Of a DNA stretch of 55,676 nt, positions 6,744 to 16,701 are shown in pieces. The stretch comes from Flavobacterium sp. BFFFF1. Lineage in GTDB: Bacteria > Bacteroidota > Bacteroidia > Flavobacteriales > Flavobacteriaceae. Location of the stretch: NCBI RefSeq assembly GCF_002256285.1, contig NZ_NKJE01000003.1, positions 128,615-184,290 of the forward strand, in the 5' to 3' direction. Positions within the stretch are counted from its first letter, which is position 1. Every line of letters starts with the position of its first letter. Position numbers and translations under genes: made by a program. The notes beneath the pieces are model-generated. The model searched no databases, was not told where the DNA came from, and saw nothing but the letters and a program-made list of their open reading frames with translations.

Positions 6744-9206
6744 TTAGTTCTTAATCACTTTAACAGTTTTCACCTGATCCTGTGCAGTTACTTTAACGAT
6801 GTAACTTCCAGATGCCAATGCTGACATATCAACCTGCGCTGTATTTGAACTCACTGCTTTAGCAATAACCTGCTGTCCAAGTAAGTTGTAAACTGCAATT
6901 GATGACATGCCTTCGGCAGTTAGGTTTAGCATATCGTTGACAGGGTTAGGGTGGTAAGAAAACCCTGAAAAAACAGGATTGTCAACACTTAAGTTTGTAT
7001 TTTCAACTCTTAAGCTAAAAGTACCCTGCTCAATAACATTTGACCAAACCTGAACGTAGTACGTATTACCTGGTGTTAAATCACCAGCAAGGTCCGCAAC
7101 TGACTCTGTTGCCTGATTTTGATAACAAAAGCCCATCGGCACTAACGCTGAACAATCTCCTGAATAAACAGCGAAGTTAAGCGAAGTCATCGTACCATTT
7201 GTCATCGTACAGGTTACACTGTCAGAAGGTGCTACAAATGAAAACCAAACATCCTGAATACTACCAAAAGTATCACATGTTGGCTGTATTGGGCTAATAT
7301 CGCCGTATGAATTGTCAGAGTCTACTACAGTACCGTCTGTCGGTACGTCAAGAGCAGTAGTACAAACCTGGTTGGCAACTGCAGGTGGATTCACAGCACC
7401 GCAAATTACATCCATCGAATAAGCACCATTTGAAAAATCCGTATAACCTCTCAAGTCAATATAATAAGTTGAAACTCCATCTGAAGTAAATGTAACATAC
7501 GAGCGGGTATTTGCCGTCGGGCAAGCATCACCACCGTCATCATTCCCTGCTACAACGGATAAATTTCCACTTGTCCCTGTGTAAACAAGGGCTGCGGTAT
7601 CATACGAAGAGGCACATAAAACCAAATCAATCGTTTCAGGCGATCCACTTCCGGTATAGCTATACCACACATTTCGTGAGGTACCTGTAACACCAAATCC
7701 AACTGGCGCAGAAGCTTCATCAATAGTAGCCTGAGCTGTACTTCCCGTAACTGTAACGCCACAGCTCAATGGAATGGCATCAGCAAAATTATCGTTAAGC
7801 GGTGGACATTCCAATTGATTCAACGTCCCACTTGTTATCGTACAAGCTGGATTCTGATCATTCGCAATAGTTATTACAACCGGCGTATTGTTTTGGAAAG
7901 GACCAAATTGAACCTGTCCCGCAGCTGAAATAGTTTGCGGCGCGCTTCCCTGATCATCCGTCACTGTGACTGATGAAGCTGAACCCAGACTGGTAACATC
8001 AACTGAAACAAAAAATTGTGGTGCATTCGCGCAATCGGAAACTACGCTATATGTTGCAGCAGAATTTTCACAATCCAGATAGTATCCACATAAACTCCAG
8101 GTACCGATGCCATCATTGTTGTAATCCCAAGCCCTTAAATAATAGGTATCACCTACTGTTAGTCCTGTGTAGGTTTTTGTCCCTGCGTTACTGCAAGTTC
8201 CAACCTCCGTCAAATTCCCTGGTGTTCCTGAATATAAGGCAGTTGATACAGAGAAAATATCGCCTTGAATATTTGAAATGTTTGTTGTGATTGTAGATGC
8301 AGGTGCAACGATGTAATACCATAAGTCACCATTACCAACCGAAGGATTGTAATCTGTACAAGATGGATCAATCTCAGAATCAGAACCTGTTGTTCCATCA
8401 TTGGAAATTCCGGTAATTTGGTTTGGTCCACATGCCGTACCTAAATCAAGCGTCAGTAAGATTGCGCCTGCAGCATCATCATTTACTGGAGGACAAGCTG
8501 TTTGGTTTAACACCGGACTTGTCAAGATACAATTACTATCCTGATCGTTTGAAATTGTTACGATAACTGGTGTATTATTAGGAAAAGGTCCAAACTGAAC
8601 CGTTCCAGTAGCAGATAACGATTGTGAGGCACTACCCTGGTCATCACCAACAGTCACTGAAGTTGCAGAGCCAAGGCTTGTTACATCCACCCCAATCATG
8701 AATTGCTCCCCATTGGCACAATCAGAAATGACATGAAATTCTGCAGTAGCGTTTGTACAGGCAATCACCGACCAAGCCAAGGTAAATGTCCCTGAAGAAG
8801 TGGCTGAATAGCCATCCTGAATCCAGTAAAAAGTCTGGTCACTCCCCGTATCGTTTGCCCATACTACCTGAGTATAATCAGAATCGTCAAAACAGATAAT
8901 CTGTGTCCTGTTCGTACAATCGCCATAAAAAGCGACAACTGTGGAATCAAAATCATTTACGGTCTGACCTATTGTAATCGTGGACCCGGCCGGCACCAAA
9001 ATCGAATAATATAAATCGGGCGCAAGATTCGTGTTATCGAGACCACTATTAAAGCAGCTGATAAGATTGTCGTCGGTTGCGCCAACTGTGGTTCCATCCA
9101 TTGGTGATGTCATTGAACCGAGATCAATGGCGGTGTCGCATGTTTCCTGCGCTTTCACCTGAAAAGCCACGAAAACAAAAAACAGTAATAAGTAAATTTT
9201 TTTCAT
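6744..9206 (-). CDS. Secreted protein with type A T9SS sorting domain and internal repeats
   Basis: An 820-residue extracellular protein. Residues 1-19 are a signal peptide ending VKA before QET. The body has several beta-rich modules of the pre-peptidase C-terminal kind (VWYSYTGSGS, DVWFSFVAPSDS). The C-terminal 75 residues are a type A sorting domain (YHPNPVNDMLNL, YNLLGQQV, ASGSYIVKV, KTVKVIKN), which directs export and surface attachment through T9SS. An 86-residue module (SDCANGEQF to ACPP) occurs twice, at about 154-240 and 384-469, at high identity. The module and the block next to it (DLWYYIVAPAST, GNLTEVGTCS, GYYLDCE) also occur in the protein encoded next to it. It is probably an adhesin or matrix protein; no catalytic motif is visible. 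Confidence 0.85.
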   Translation of the reverse strand: MKKIYLLLFFVFVAFQVKAQETCDTAIDLGSMTSPMDGTTVGATDDNLISCFNSGLDNTNLAPDLYYSILVPAGSTITIGQTVNDFDSTVVAFYGDCTNRTQIICFDDSDYTQVVWANDTGSDQTFYWIQDGYSATSSGTFTLAWSVIACTNATAEFHVISDCANGEQFMIGVDVTSLGSATSVTVGDDQGSASQSLSATGTVQFGPFPNNTPVIVTISNDQDSNCILTSPVLNQTACPPVNDDAAGAILLTLDLGTACGPNQITGISNDGTTGSDSEIDPSCTDYNPSVGNGDLWYYIVAPASTITTNISNIQGDIFSVSTALYSGTPGNLTEVGTCSNAGTKTYTGLTVGDTYYLRAWDYNNDGIGTWSLCGYYLDCENSAATYSVVSDCANAPQFFVSVDVTSLGSASSVTVTDDQGSAPQTISAAGQVQFGPFQNNTPVVITIANDQNPACTITSGTLNQLECPPLNDNFADAIPLSCGVTVTGSTAQATIDEASAPVGFGVTGTSRNVWYSYTGSGSPETIDLVLCASSYDTAALVYTGTSGNLSVVAGNDDGGDACPTANTRSYVTFTSDGVSTYYIDLRGYTDFSNGAYSMDVICGAVNPPAVANQVCTTALDVPTDGTVVDSDNSYGDISPIQPTCDTFGSIQDVWFSFVAPSDSVTCTMTNGTMTSLNFAVYSGDCSALVPMGFCYQNQATESVADLAGDLTPGNTYYVQVWSNVIEQGTFSLRVENTNLSVDNPVFSGFSYHPNPVNDMLNLTAEGMSSIAVYNLLGQQVIAKAVSSNTAQVDMSALASGSYIVKVTAQDQVKTVKVIKN

Positions 9207-9361
9207 AAAAATGTAATTAGATTAATTGCCCCCTAATTTAACTAAAATACTTGTATTCCAGCAACATATTTTAAATAATTGTTAAAAAAAAATTAAAATA
9301 CTGAAACGACTGATTTAAATGTACCGAAGGCAACTTACTACCTAACGTTGCAAAATAAAAA

Positions 9362-9381
9362 AACCCTTCTTTTCAGAAGGG
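9362..9381 (-). terminator. Terminator of the 682-residue T9SS protein gene
   Basis: Stem CCCTTCT (9364-9370) with AGAAGGG (9375-9381), 4-nt loop, followed on the minus strand by seven T. Confidence 0.85.
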
Positions 9382-9404
9382 CTTTTAAGCTTAAAAAACC
9401 GAGG

Positions 9405-11453
9405 TTATTGCTTTACAACTTTAATTGTCTTAAATTGGTTCTCTGCCGTGACCTTTACAAAATAGGTTCCGGATGCCAGGTTAGACATATCAACTTCTCC
9501 AATATTCGCATTAATGGATTTCACCATAATTTGCTGACCAAGCATGTTCAAAACCGCAACGTTTGAAATTTCCTGATTGTTTGATAACTTAAGGATGTTT
9601 TTAACAGGATTAGGGAAAGCAGCAAATGATCCAAATGCAGCATTATCAATACCTAATGCAGTCGAAGTAATCTCAATGTCCATAACACCTTCAGCATCAT
9701 TGGTAAAGCCACTGTAGTAACCCGCATTTACATAATATGTGGTTCCAACTAATGACCCTGTGATTGTGTAGGTCTCAGGATCTCCTGCTGAAAATCCATT
9801 GTCTACTGTACCCACGCATGTCAATGCTCCGCATGTCCCGGTGTAAATTCCAAGTTGTGGATCCCATGCAGTAGGATTGAGATTAATCGTGATATCGCCT
9901 CCATCACCTACAAAAGTGTACCATACACCATCATTCATTCCATTTGCAGCACAAGTGTTTATAAAACCGTCATTGTTAGTAGCTCCACTGGCATCCTGTG
10001 AATTCGTATAAGGAAAAGAAGTTACAGCCAACGCAGTATCACAAGAATCATTTGCCGGAGGACAGGCAACTTGAACCTGCTCAGGACTTGTAATTGTACA
10101 AACACTATTCTGGTCATTGGCAATCGTGAAAATTACTGGTGTTGCATTTGGAAATGGCCCAAATGTAAACGTACCCGTGCCATTGGCTACCTGCGGAGCA
10201 CTTCCCTGATCGTCTGCAATCGTCAAGCTCGTTGCCGTTCCCATTTCAGTGATGTTTACATCAATAGTAAATTGTTCTCCATTGGCACAATCGGATACAA
10301 CGGTATACTCTGCCACCGGCATTTCACAGTCAAGATAATATCCGCATAAATCCCAAGTACCCACTCCGTCATTGCTGTAGTCCCACATTCTAAGATAGTA
10401 CGTTTCTCCAACAGTTAATCCTGTAAAAGTTTTTACTGCTGCATTGTCACAGACACCCACCTCTGTTAAGTTTCCTGAAGTGCCTGAATATAGTGCATTT
10501 GAAACAGTATACAAAGGCGATCCATTTGTACCTACAACGTTCGAGATACTAATGTTAATTGTTGGTGCAGGCGCTACGATATAGTACCATACATCCCCAT
10601 TACCCGGCGTTGGATTGTAGGCACAAGAAGGCGCCACTTCCGAAGACTCCGTGCTCGCATCATTTGTAACTCCAATAACCTGGTTAGGCCCACATTCGGT
10701 ACCAAGATCCAGAACAAGTTCAAGAGCTCCGGAAATATCATCATTTACAGGTGGAGGAGCGAGAGTTGTAAAATCCTTTCCTCTCCAAGTGCTTAAATCT
10801 CCGCCTCCACAGTTAGACCGTACCCAGAAATAATAGTGTGTAGATTCTACTAAACTTGAAAAGTCCACGCTAAAAGTAGCATCCGATACACTTCCTGTTG
10901 GTGAGGTCGATGCATCTGGGGCTGTGCTGTCTTCTGTAAAAATATAATCATAACCGCCGGCTGGAGCTGAGATTGACGCGATCCAGGTAACTGTGGCAGT
11001 GTTGGTTGTCAGGTTTGATACTGTTATATTTCCGGCTGGAAAGCAACTTGGAGGTGTACCGCATACGATTCCCCTTGTCCTGAATACAAATCCGTCACCA
11101 CTACAGGCATTGTCTTTGTGGGTGTAAAACCTCACAACACCATCAACGTCAGAAAGCCAAAGGACATAAGCATTTTCGCCATAAGCAAGCGTCGTAGTAC
11201 CGGCTTCATCGGCAATTGTGATTACGTCACCAGCGTTCGAGCTGGAAAACTGATAGGTCTCACCTGCAGTTACGTTTACTAATGAATACTCATCCGCAAA
11301 TGCCAGCGTAGTAATTTCATTCAGCGTACTACCGTCACAAGTCGCAGCCGTGTATGTTGTGTCGGGATACTGCCCATTGGTTGCAGTGAGACATTGCGCC
11401 GATAAAAACGACGAAAATCCCAGCATTAAAAACATTAAAGTAATTTTTTTCAT
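9405..11453 (-). CDS. Secreted protein with fibronectin-like and type A T9SS sorting domains
   Basis: A 682-residue paralogue of the downstream 820-residue protein. Residues 1-19 form a signal peptide ending FLSA before QCL. Residues about 136-231 resemble a fibronectin type III domain (TTNTATVTWIAS, YYFWVRSNC). Residues about 236-377 match the shared WYYIVAPAP/GYYLDCE block, and 381-465 match the repeat module found twice in the other protein. A further beta module (VWYTFVGDGGDI) precedes the type A sorting domain at about 612-682 (FPNPVKNILKL, LNMLGQQI, ASGTYFVKV). The two genes are 198 bp apart, each with its own terminator, so they are a tandem duplicated pair rather than one transcript. 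Function unknown; cell surface expected. Confidence 0.85.
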   Translation of the reverse strand: MKKITLMFLMLGFSSFLSAQCLTATNGQYPDTTYTAATCDGSTLNEITTLAFADEYSLVNVTAGETYQFSSSNAGDVITIADEAGTTTLAYGENAYVLWLSDVDGVVRFYTHKDNACSGDGFVFRTRGIVCGTPPSCFPAGNITVSNLTTNTATVTWIASISAPAGGYDYIFTEDSTAPDASTSPTGSVSDATFSVDFSSLVESTHYYFWVRSNCGGGDLSTWRGKDFTTLAPPPVNDDISGALELVLDLGTECGPNQVIGVTNDASTESSEVAPSCAYNPTPGNGDVWYYIVAPAPTINISISNVVGTNGSPLYTVSNALYSGTSGNLTEVGVCDNAAVKTFTGLTVGETYYLRMWDYSNDGVGTWDLCGYYLDCEMPVAEYTVVSDCANGEQFTIDVNITEMGTATSLTIADDQGSAPQVANGTGTFTFGPFPNATPVIFTIANDQNSVCTITSPEQVQVACPPANDSCDTALAVTSFPYTNSQDASGATNNDGFINTCAANGMNDGVWYTFVGDGGDITINLNPTAWDPQLGIYTGTCGALTCVGTVDNGFSAGDPETYTITGSLVGTTYYVNAGYYSGFTNDAEGVMDIEITSTALGIDNAAFGSFAAFPNPVKNILKLSNNQEISNVAVLNMLGQQIMVKSINANIGEVDMSNLASGTYFVKVTAENQFKTIKVVKQ

Positions 11454-11503
11454 ATATAGAGTTTTAGATTGGGCGCTAAAATAAAAATTTACGTCACAAA
11501 TGG

Positions 11504-11537
11504 CAAAAATAATAGGCCAAAACTCAATACTTTAACA
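11504..11537 (-). promoter_or_regulatory. Promoter of the 682-residue T9SS protein gene
   Basis: Minus strand TTG (11537-11535), a 23-bp spacer and TATTTTTG (11511-11504). The -7 element is exact; the spacer is at the long end of the usual range. Confidence 0.45.
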
Positions 11538-11560
11538 AATACTACGATCTAAACATAAAA

Positions 11561-11586
11561 AAAGTGGCCATTTACGGACCACTTTT
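11561..11586 (-). terminator. Terminator of fabV
   Basis: AAAGTGG and CCACTTT arms around a short central region, with a T run on the minus strand after the stem. Confidence 0.8.
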
Positions 11587-11608
11587 AAATTTACCGAAAT
11601 AAATCAAT

Positions 11609-12799
11609 TTATTTTATGCTTTCGATCAACACCATTTCGTTAGCATCTGAATGATAATCCACCCCTGCAAATTCAAATCCGAACAAATTCAGAAAATCAT
11701 TTTTATACCCAGCCAGATCGCCAATTTCAGGTAATATTTCAGTGGTTGCTTCCTGCCAGAGCTTCGCCACTTTTTCCTGTACATCATCACGCATTTCCCA
11801 GTCATCAATTCGGATTCTGCCTTTATCATCCGTAGGGATCGCTCCACCATGATACAGCCTGTCCTGAAACAAACGCTGGATTTGCTCTATGCATCCTTCA
11901 TGTATCCCTTTCTCTTTCATGATTTTATACAACAGCGAAATATACAATGGTATCACGGGGATCGCAGAACTTGCCTGGGTAACCAGTGCCTTATTCACCG
12001 AAACGTATGCTTTCCCTCCTATTTCTTTTAAACTGTCGGTAATAGAGAATGCGGTAGCTTCCAGGTGGTCTTTTGCTCTTCCAATCGTTCCCTTTCTATA
12101 AACTGCTTCCGTAACTGCCGGGCCGATATAGGAATAAGCAATCGTCATTGCGCCGTCAGCAAGTAAGCCCGCATTTTTCAAATCGTCGATCCACATCGCC
12201 CAGTCTTCACCACCCATTACGACAACCGTGTTCTGAATTTCTTCTTCATTCGCGGGTTCGATGCTAACATTAGAAACAATGCCAGTGTGAAAATCTACTG
12301 TTTTATTGGTAAAGGTTTGTCCAATCGGCTTTAACGTCGAACGGTGGGTAACGCCTGTCTTAGGATGGGTCCTGACTGGAGATGCCAAACTGTAGATGAT
12401 AAGATCAACCTGACCTAAATCCGATTTTATCATTTCGATAACCTGCTGCTTAACGTCGTCAGAAAATGCGTCACCATTAATGCTTTTTGCATAAAGCCCG
12501 GCGGCGTGGGCTTCTTTTTCAAATGCTGCCGAGTTGTACCAGCCCGGAGACGCTGTTTTGCCCTCAACCGGTGGCTTCTCAAAAAAGACCCCGATGGTAG
12601 CTGCGCCTGATCCAAACGCGCTTGTAATTCTTGATGCCAGTCCAAAGCCCGTTGAGGCGCCTATCACCAGGACTTTTTTAGCACCATCGATAGCGGCTTT
12701 TGATTTTACGTATTCAATTTGATTTTTAACGCTTTTCGCACAACCATCCGGGTGCGAGGTAAGGCAGATAAATCCGCGCATTCTTGGCTCTATAATCAT
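11609..12799 (-). CDS. fabV: Enoyl-ACP/trans-2-enoyl-CoA reductase FabV
   Basis: An NADH-dependent reductase that saturates the trans-2 double bond in the last step of each fatty-acid elongation cycle. The 396-residue length is normal. The start MIIEPRMRGF is the family N-terminus. The nucleotide-binding glycine motif GASTGFG is at residues 48-54. The catalytic Tyr-X8-Lys pair is Y234 and K243 (YRKGTIGRAK), the spacing that separates FabV from FabI. FabV enzymes are known for tolerance to triclosan. The gene stands alone, with a terminator behind it and a -7-like TATTTTTG (12852-12845) about 45 bp before the start. Related trans-2-enoyl-CoA reductases act on CoA esters, so the physiological carrier is not certain. 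Confidence 0.93.
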   Translation of the reverse strand: MIIEPRMRGFICLTSHPDGCAKSVKNQIEYVKSKAAIDGAKKVLVIGASTGFGLASRITSAFGSGAATIGVFFEKPPVEGKTASPGWYNSAAFEKEAHAAGLYAKSINGDAFSDDVKQQVIEMIKSDLGQVDLIIYSLASPVRTHPKTGVTHRSTLKPIGQTFTNKTVDFHTGIVSNVSIEPANEEEIQNTVVVMGGEDWAMWIDDLKNAGLLADGAMTIAYSYIGPAVTEAVYRKGTIGRAKDHLEATAFSITDSLKEIGGKAYVSVNKALVTQASSAIPVIPLYISLLYKIMKEKGIHEGCIEQIQRLFQDRLYHGGAIPTDDKGRIRIDDWEMRDDVQEKVAKLWQEATTEILPEIGDLAGYKNDFLNLFGFEFAGVDYHSDANEMVLIESIK

Positions 12800-12898
12800 A
12801 TCAGCTTAAATTTAGTTTTTGTTTAAAAAGCGGAACGAAGTTAACAAAAATAAACGGGATTTCAGCAGCCTCCTATTATTGTAACCGAGCTTTGTTTA

Positions 12899-14089
12899 TT
12901 ACAATCCTGATTTTGGAAATGGCTGCCCCACGGTAAACCAAGATATTTTTAAAACACCAGGTCTCAGGAATAAATCGACAGTTTTCCCAGTACTGGTTAT
13001 TTCGTATATCTTTTTCGGCACATCAATTTCGTCCGAAGTCTTTAATCCAGCCCATGGGGCAAGCTTAATATAATAAGTATCTGATTTGCCCTTTGAAATC
13101 CGCTTGCCCAGGACAACTACACTATATTTCTTTGGAACTGAGTTATCCAAACTACAATTAAGACAGGTAACACTGCCATAACTGTAACCCAGGACAAAAA
13201 GTAACAACATAATAGAAAGCACTATATCATTTTTTTTACGAAACCTAAAAGCCTTCACTGAAATCAATAAAATCAGGTACAGCAAAGTAGTACACCACAT
13301 AGGCGCCCAAAACTCCTGAATATCAAAAAGGTTGTAGAATATCATTCCCCGCATTCCAAGGCTCATTGTAGAAGGGAGTATGGCGGGCATCACACTCGGA
13401 AAAGCACTTTCCCTTTTTGCAGTTATTTTAATTAGGCCCTCCGAAAGTTTTACGACGATAATAGCCACCAACGGAATCAATATTGCAGCGACGACTGCTG
13501 GTATATCACCTAAAAAAAATGCCCAAACCGCAATCAGGCCACTGATCCAGTTTAATACTTTGGCTGTTTTTCGCGCCTTCGTGAGTTTGACAGCCCTTTC
13601 TTCCTCTGTCTTGCCCAAAACAGGATTCATGAGTATTTCCCGCTCTTCCATTTCAGCTTCTTCCCGATCCAAATTGGGATATGAATGCACGAACCAATTT
13701 TCGATTTCGTCATAACCCTCGTAACTTGAGCTAATTTTTATTTTCTTTTTTGATCTGTCAAATGGTTCGACAAGGAGAACCTTGCCGGTGAAACGGTATC
13801 CCCTGATCTCGTCAAACGAAAGCGTCCTTCTGGAAAAAGCGCTTACTAAGACAATCTCCTCCTCATCCATAATGACTTTAGATTTGTATACCTGGCAAAG
13901 CAGATAGACCATGAGAAGGATCATAATCATTGAAAATGGAACCAATATCCAATAGCTGTCAGGTTCCGGTGGATGATTTACGCCCGAGACAAAAGGCAGT
14001 ACAAGCAGCCAGCCGAAAAGCCCGATAACCATCGCCGCAATAAGGCAGATAAACAATTTCTGGCTGGATTTTATCGTGTACGCTTTCAT
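12899..14089 (-). CDS. Hypothetical integral membrane protein with PH-like segment
   Basis: A 396-residue protein, not assigned to a named family. Two helices (about residues 12-35 and 46-68) are followed by a soluble part (SKVIMDEEEIVLVSAFSRRTLSFDEIRGYRFTG, described here as about residues 69-101) that looks like a bacterial PH fold. Four more helices come between about 180 and 310, and then a C-terminal beta-rich domain. VTCLNCSL holds two cysteines. It starts 9 bp after recN and probably belongs to that transcript as its last gene. Confidence 0.65.
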   Translation of the reverse strand: MKAYTIKSSQKLFICLIAAMVIGLFGWLLVLPFVSGVNHPPEPDSYWILVPFSMIMILLMVYLLCQVYKSKVIMDEEEIVLVSAFSRRTLSFDEIRGYRFTGKVLLVEPFDRSKKKIKISSSYEGYDEIENWFVHSYPNLDREEAEMEEREILMNPVLGKTEEERAVKLTKARKTAKVLNWISGLIAVWAFFLGDIPAVVAAILIPLVAIIVVKLSEGLIKITAKRESAFPSVMPAILPSTMSLGMRGMIFYNLFDIQEFWAPMWCTTLLYLILLISVKAFRFRKKNDIVLSIMLLLFVLGYSYGSVTCLNCSLDNSVPKKYSVVVLGKRISKGKSDTYYIKLAPWAGLKTSDEIDVPKKIYEITSTGKTVDLFLRPGVLKISWFTVGQPFPKSGL

Positions 14090-14098
14090 TGCGGTCGG

Positions 14099-15751
14099 CT
14101 AGCTTAATAATGCTTTGGCGTGCATGATCGCAGAATCGGTAATGTCTTTTCCTGAAAGCATTTCGGCAATTTCGGTAATGCGTTCTTCAGGTGACAGTTG
14201 TTTCAAATCAGATTGAGTCTGTTCATTGGACACTGATTTAAATACTTTGAAATGTGAGGTGCCTTTAGCCGCAATCTGAGGCAAATGGGTTATCGCAAAC
14301 ACCTGCATTTCATGGCTCATCGACTTCATAATCTCTCCCATTTTATTGGCAATTTCGCCGGAAACACCCGTATCGATTTCATCAAAAATAATCGTTGGCA
14401 GTTTAGAGTACCTGGCTAAAACGGCCTTGACTGCCAGCATAATCCTTGACATTTCCCCCCCGGAGGCCACTTTTTTCAGCAATCCGAAATCAGATCCCTT
14501 ATTCGCCGAAAATAAAAATTGCAACTCGTCTTTGCCATTCAAAAAATAATGATCCGATTCCACAATCCGTATATTAAACCGGGCGTCGGGCATTCCCAAT
14601 TGAGACAGGATTGTAGTTAATTGCAGCGATAATTTAGGGATTGCCTCACTTCGCCTTTGATGAATTACAGCACCTTTGTCGTTAAGGCCGTTCTCGTCTG
14701 CGGTGATTTCTTCTTTCAACTTCTGTATTCCGGACTCGAGATCACCGGCAACTGCAACTTTCGAGGAGAGTGTTTCCTGAAGCTGAATCAGTTCTTCAAC
14801 CGATTGTACCTGGTGTTTTTTCTGGAGCGCATAAATCACTTGTAACTTCTGTGTTACCTTTTCGAGTGCCGCGGGATCGTCAATCAGCTTTTCAGTGTGT
14901 CGGTTTATTTCGCCGAAAATATCATCCAGTTCAATCAGCGTACTGTCTGTTCTTTCAAGAAGCACTGCATATTCTTTGGAAACTGAGGCGATCTTCTGAA
15001 GTGACGCTTTGATTTCCTTCAAATGCTGCAGCACGCCGAACTGCTCGTTGTCTCCTAACGAAATCACCTTCGCAAATGATTCTTTGATGGCTTCCACATT
15101 GCTCAGCTGTTCGTTTACCGCTTCCAGCTCTTCCTGCAGACCCGGTTTCAGGGCGGTGGCAACAAGTTCGTCTAGTAAAAACGCATTGTAATCCTGCTCT
15201 TTATTCGCCTCCTGTAGTTGGAAAGTCAAATCTGCAAGTCGTTGCTTCCTGGTTTTATATCCTTTCAACTGCACTTCAAACGCTGCAAGCTGATCTGCGT
15301 TATCGGCAATTGCATCGATAATTTTAAACTGAATGCCTTCGTCCGAAAGCTCCTGGGTCTGATGCTGTGAGTGGATATCGATTAGAAACAAACCCAATTC
15401 CTGAAGTTCCGGCAAATTAACCGGGCTGTCATTAACAAATGCGCGGGATTTTCCTGTGGGCAAAATTTCCCTCCTTAAAATTGTCACGTCCTCATAGTCG
15501 AGGTCATTGTGCTTAAAAAAGTCCTGAAGTGTATACGCTGCAATATCGAAATGTGCTTCGACCACACATTTTTCGTCTTTTTTACGCAGTGATGAAAGGT
15601 CTGCCCTCTTGCCCAATACCAATCCCAAGGCACCAAGCAGAATGGATTTTCCCGCGCCGGTTTCTCCTGTAATAACAGAAAATCCATCGGAAAAATCGAT
15701 GGATAATTTTTCAATTAAAGCAAAATTCCTAATGGAGAGGGAAATGAGCAT
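14099..15751 (-). CDS. recN: DNA repair protein RecN
   Basis: An SMC-like ATPase that acts at double-strand breaks and bridges DNA during recombinational repair. The 550-residue length is typical. The Walker A motif GETGAGKS is at about 29-36. A long coiled coil fills the middle. The C-terminal half has the ABC signature SGGEMSRIMLA and Walker B IIFDEIDTGVSG. It is the fifth gene of the bamD-rpoZ-coaBC-DUF4835-recN run, an order common in flavobacteria. No SOS-type box was recognised upstream; it lies 65 bp after DUF4835 and is probably co-transcribed. Confidence 0.95.
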   Translation of the reverse strand: MLISLSIRNFALIEKLSIDFSDGFSVITGETGAGKSILLGALGLVLGKRADLSSLRKKDEKCVVEAHFDIAAYTLQDFFKHNDLDYEDVTILRREILPTGKSRAFVNDSPVNLPELQELGLFLIDIHSQHQTQELSDEGIQFKIIDAIADNADQLAAFEVQLKGYKTRKQRLADLTFQLQEANKEQDYNAFLLDELVATALKPGLQEELEAVNEQLSNVEAIKESFAKVISLGDNEQFGVLQHLKEIKASLQKIASVSKEYAVLLERTDSTLIELDDIFGEINRHTEKLIDDPAALEKVTQKLQVIYALQKKHQVQSVEELIQLQETLSSKVAVAGDLESGIQKLKEEITADENGLNDKGAVIHQRRSEAIPKLSLQLTTILSQLGMPDARFNIRIVESDHYFLNGKDELQFLFSANKGSDFGLLKKVASGGEMSRIMLAVKAVLARYSKLPTIIFDEIDTGVSGEIANKMGEIMKSMSHEMQVFAITHLPQIAAKGTSHFKVFKSVSNEQTQSDLKQLSPEERITEIAEMLSGKDITDSAIMHAKALLS

Positions 15752-15816
15752 CTTATTTTTTTAAGTGGATTACAATATTACGCAATCGCCTGTCAAAAAC
15801 CAATCGATAAGTTACC

Positions 15817-16701
15817 CTAAAATTTAATGGAAGACCATTTTGATGAATTCACTGGCGAAAGTTTATTAAGCATTTCAGTAAGGTCAGCAATATTAATCGA
15901 TGGACCGGCTGAAAAAATAGAAACAATTTCATCCGCTTTTGAGTCGAAGAAAACCCGGGTTAAAAACGCGTTTGGCCGCGTATCATAAACTTTCTGCAAT
16001 GTCATCAGCGTTGCTTTTATTTTTTCTTTACCTGCTTTTGTATTTTCACCGAAAACATCAAGCGCGCCAATATGGTAATCGTATAGTGCTTCTCTGATCG
16101 GTGCAAAGGTATTCGAAAGCAAATCGTTAATCAGGAAAAAACGATTTTGGTTCCCGTCCTGCTGGCTCCAGCCTTTATAACCTCCCTGTTGTGCCACGCT
16201 GGCAATGGAATGCGCAGCATTAAAGTAGTCTGTCCCACCCATTAATGAATAGGTATCTGCATCGAGTCCTATGATAATATTGGCATAAAATGCCAATACA
16301 GAAACCAGATTTGAGTCAAAACTATTCGGGTTGAAAAACAGGTTCTCGTATTCAACATATTTGAAATTGAAATCCTTATCATTATAGTTGAAGACCGGTG
16401 AAGAATAGGTGGAATTGTATACCGGACGTGAAGATTGTATTTGCAGTGTTGCGGAAAACTGGTCTCCACTGTATGAAGCCACGTTGATAAACATCGTGCA
16501 GTCTATCCGTTCTTTTGTTTTAAAACTGGTTTCTGTCCACTTGGTTTTGTTCACAAACTCGTTGAGCGATTTCTCCAGTGTTTTGAATATCTGTTGATTG
16601 GTACTTCCAACGCGGTCGGAGTTTATCCTGACTTCGCAATTCAATTCCTGGGCATTTGAAATGCCGGTAGCAAACAGCAGAAAAAAGAGAATTTTACGCA
16701 T
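15817..16701 (-). CDS. DUF4835 family protein (PorD-like, T9SS-associated)
   Basis: A 294-residue exported protein with a signal peptide (residues 1-17, ending ISNA before QEL). The sequence is typical of DUF4835, including QELNCEVRIN, FNYNDKDFNFKY and GLDADTYSLMGG. Members are found throughout Bacteroidota that carry T9SS and are sometimes named PorD. Its start overlaps the coaBC stop by 8 bp (16694-16701), so translation is probably coupled. The T9SS link is from family naming, not from anything else in this window, although three T9SS substrates are encoded nearby. Confidence 0.85.
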   Translation of the reverse strand: MRKILFFLLFATGISNAQELNCEVRINSDRVGSTNQQIFKTLEKSLNEFVNKTKWTETSFKTKERIDCTMFINVASYSGDQFSATLQIQSSRPVYNSTYSSPVFNYNDKDFNFKYVEYENLFFNPNSFDSNLVSVLAFYANIIIGLDADTYSLMGGTDYFNAAHSIASVAQQGGYKGWSQQDGNQNRFFLINDLLSNTFAPIREALYDYHIGALDVFGENTKAGKEKIKATLMTLQKVYDTRPNAFLTRVFFDSKADEIVSIFSAGPSINIADLTEMLNKLSPVNSSKWSSIKF

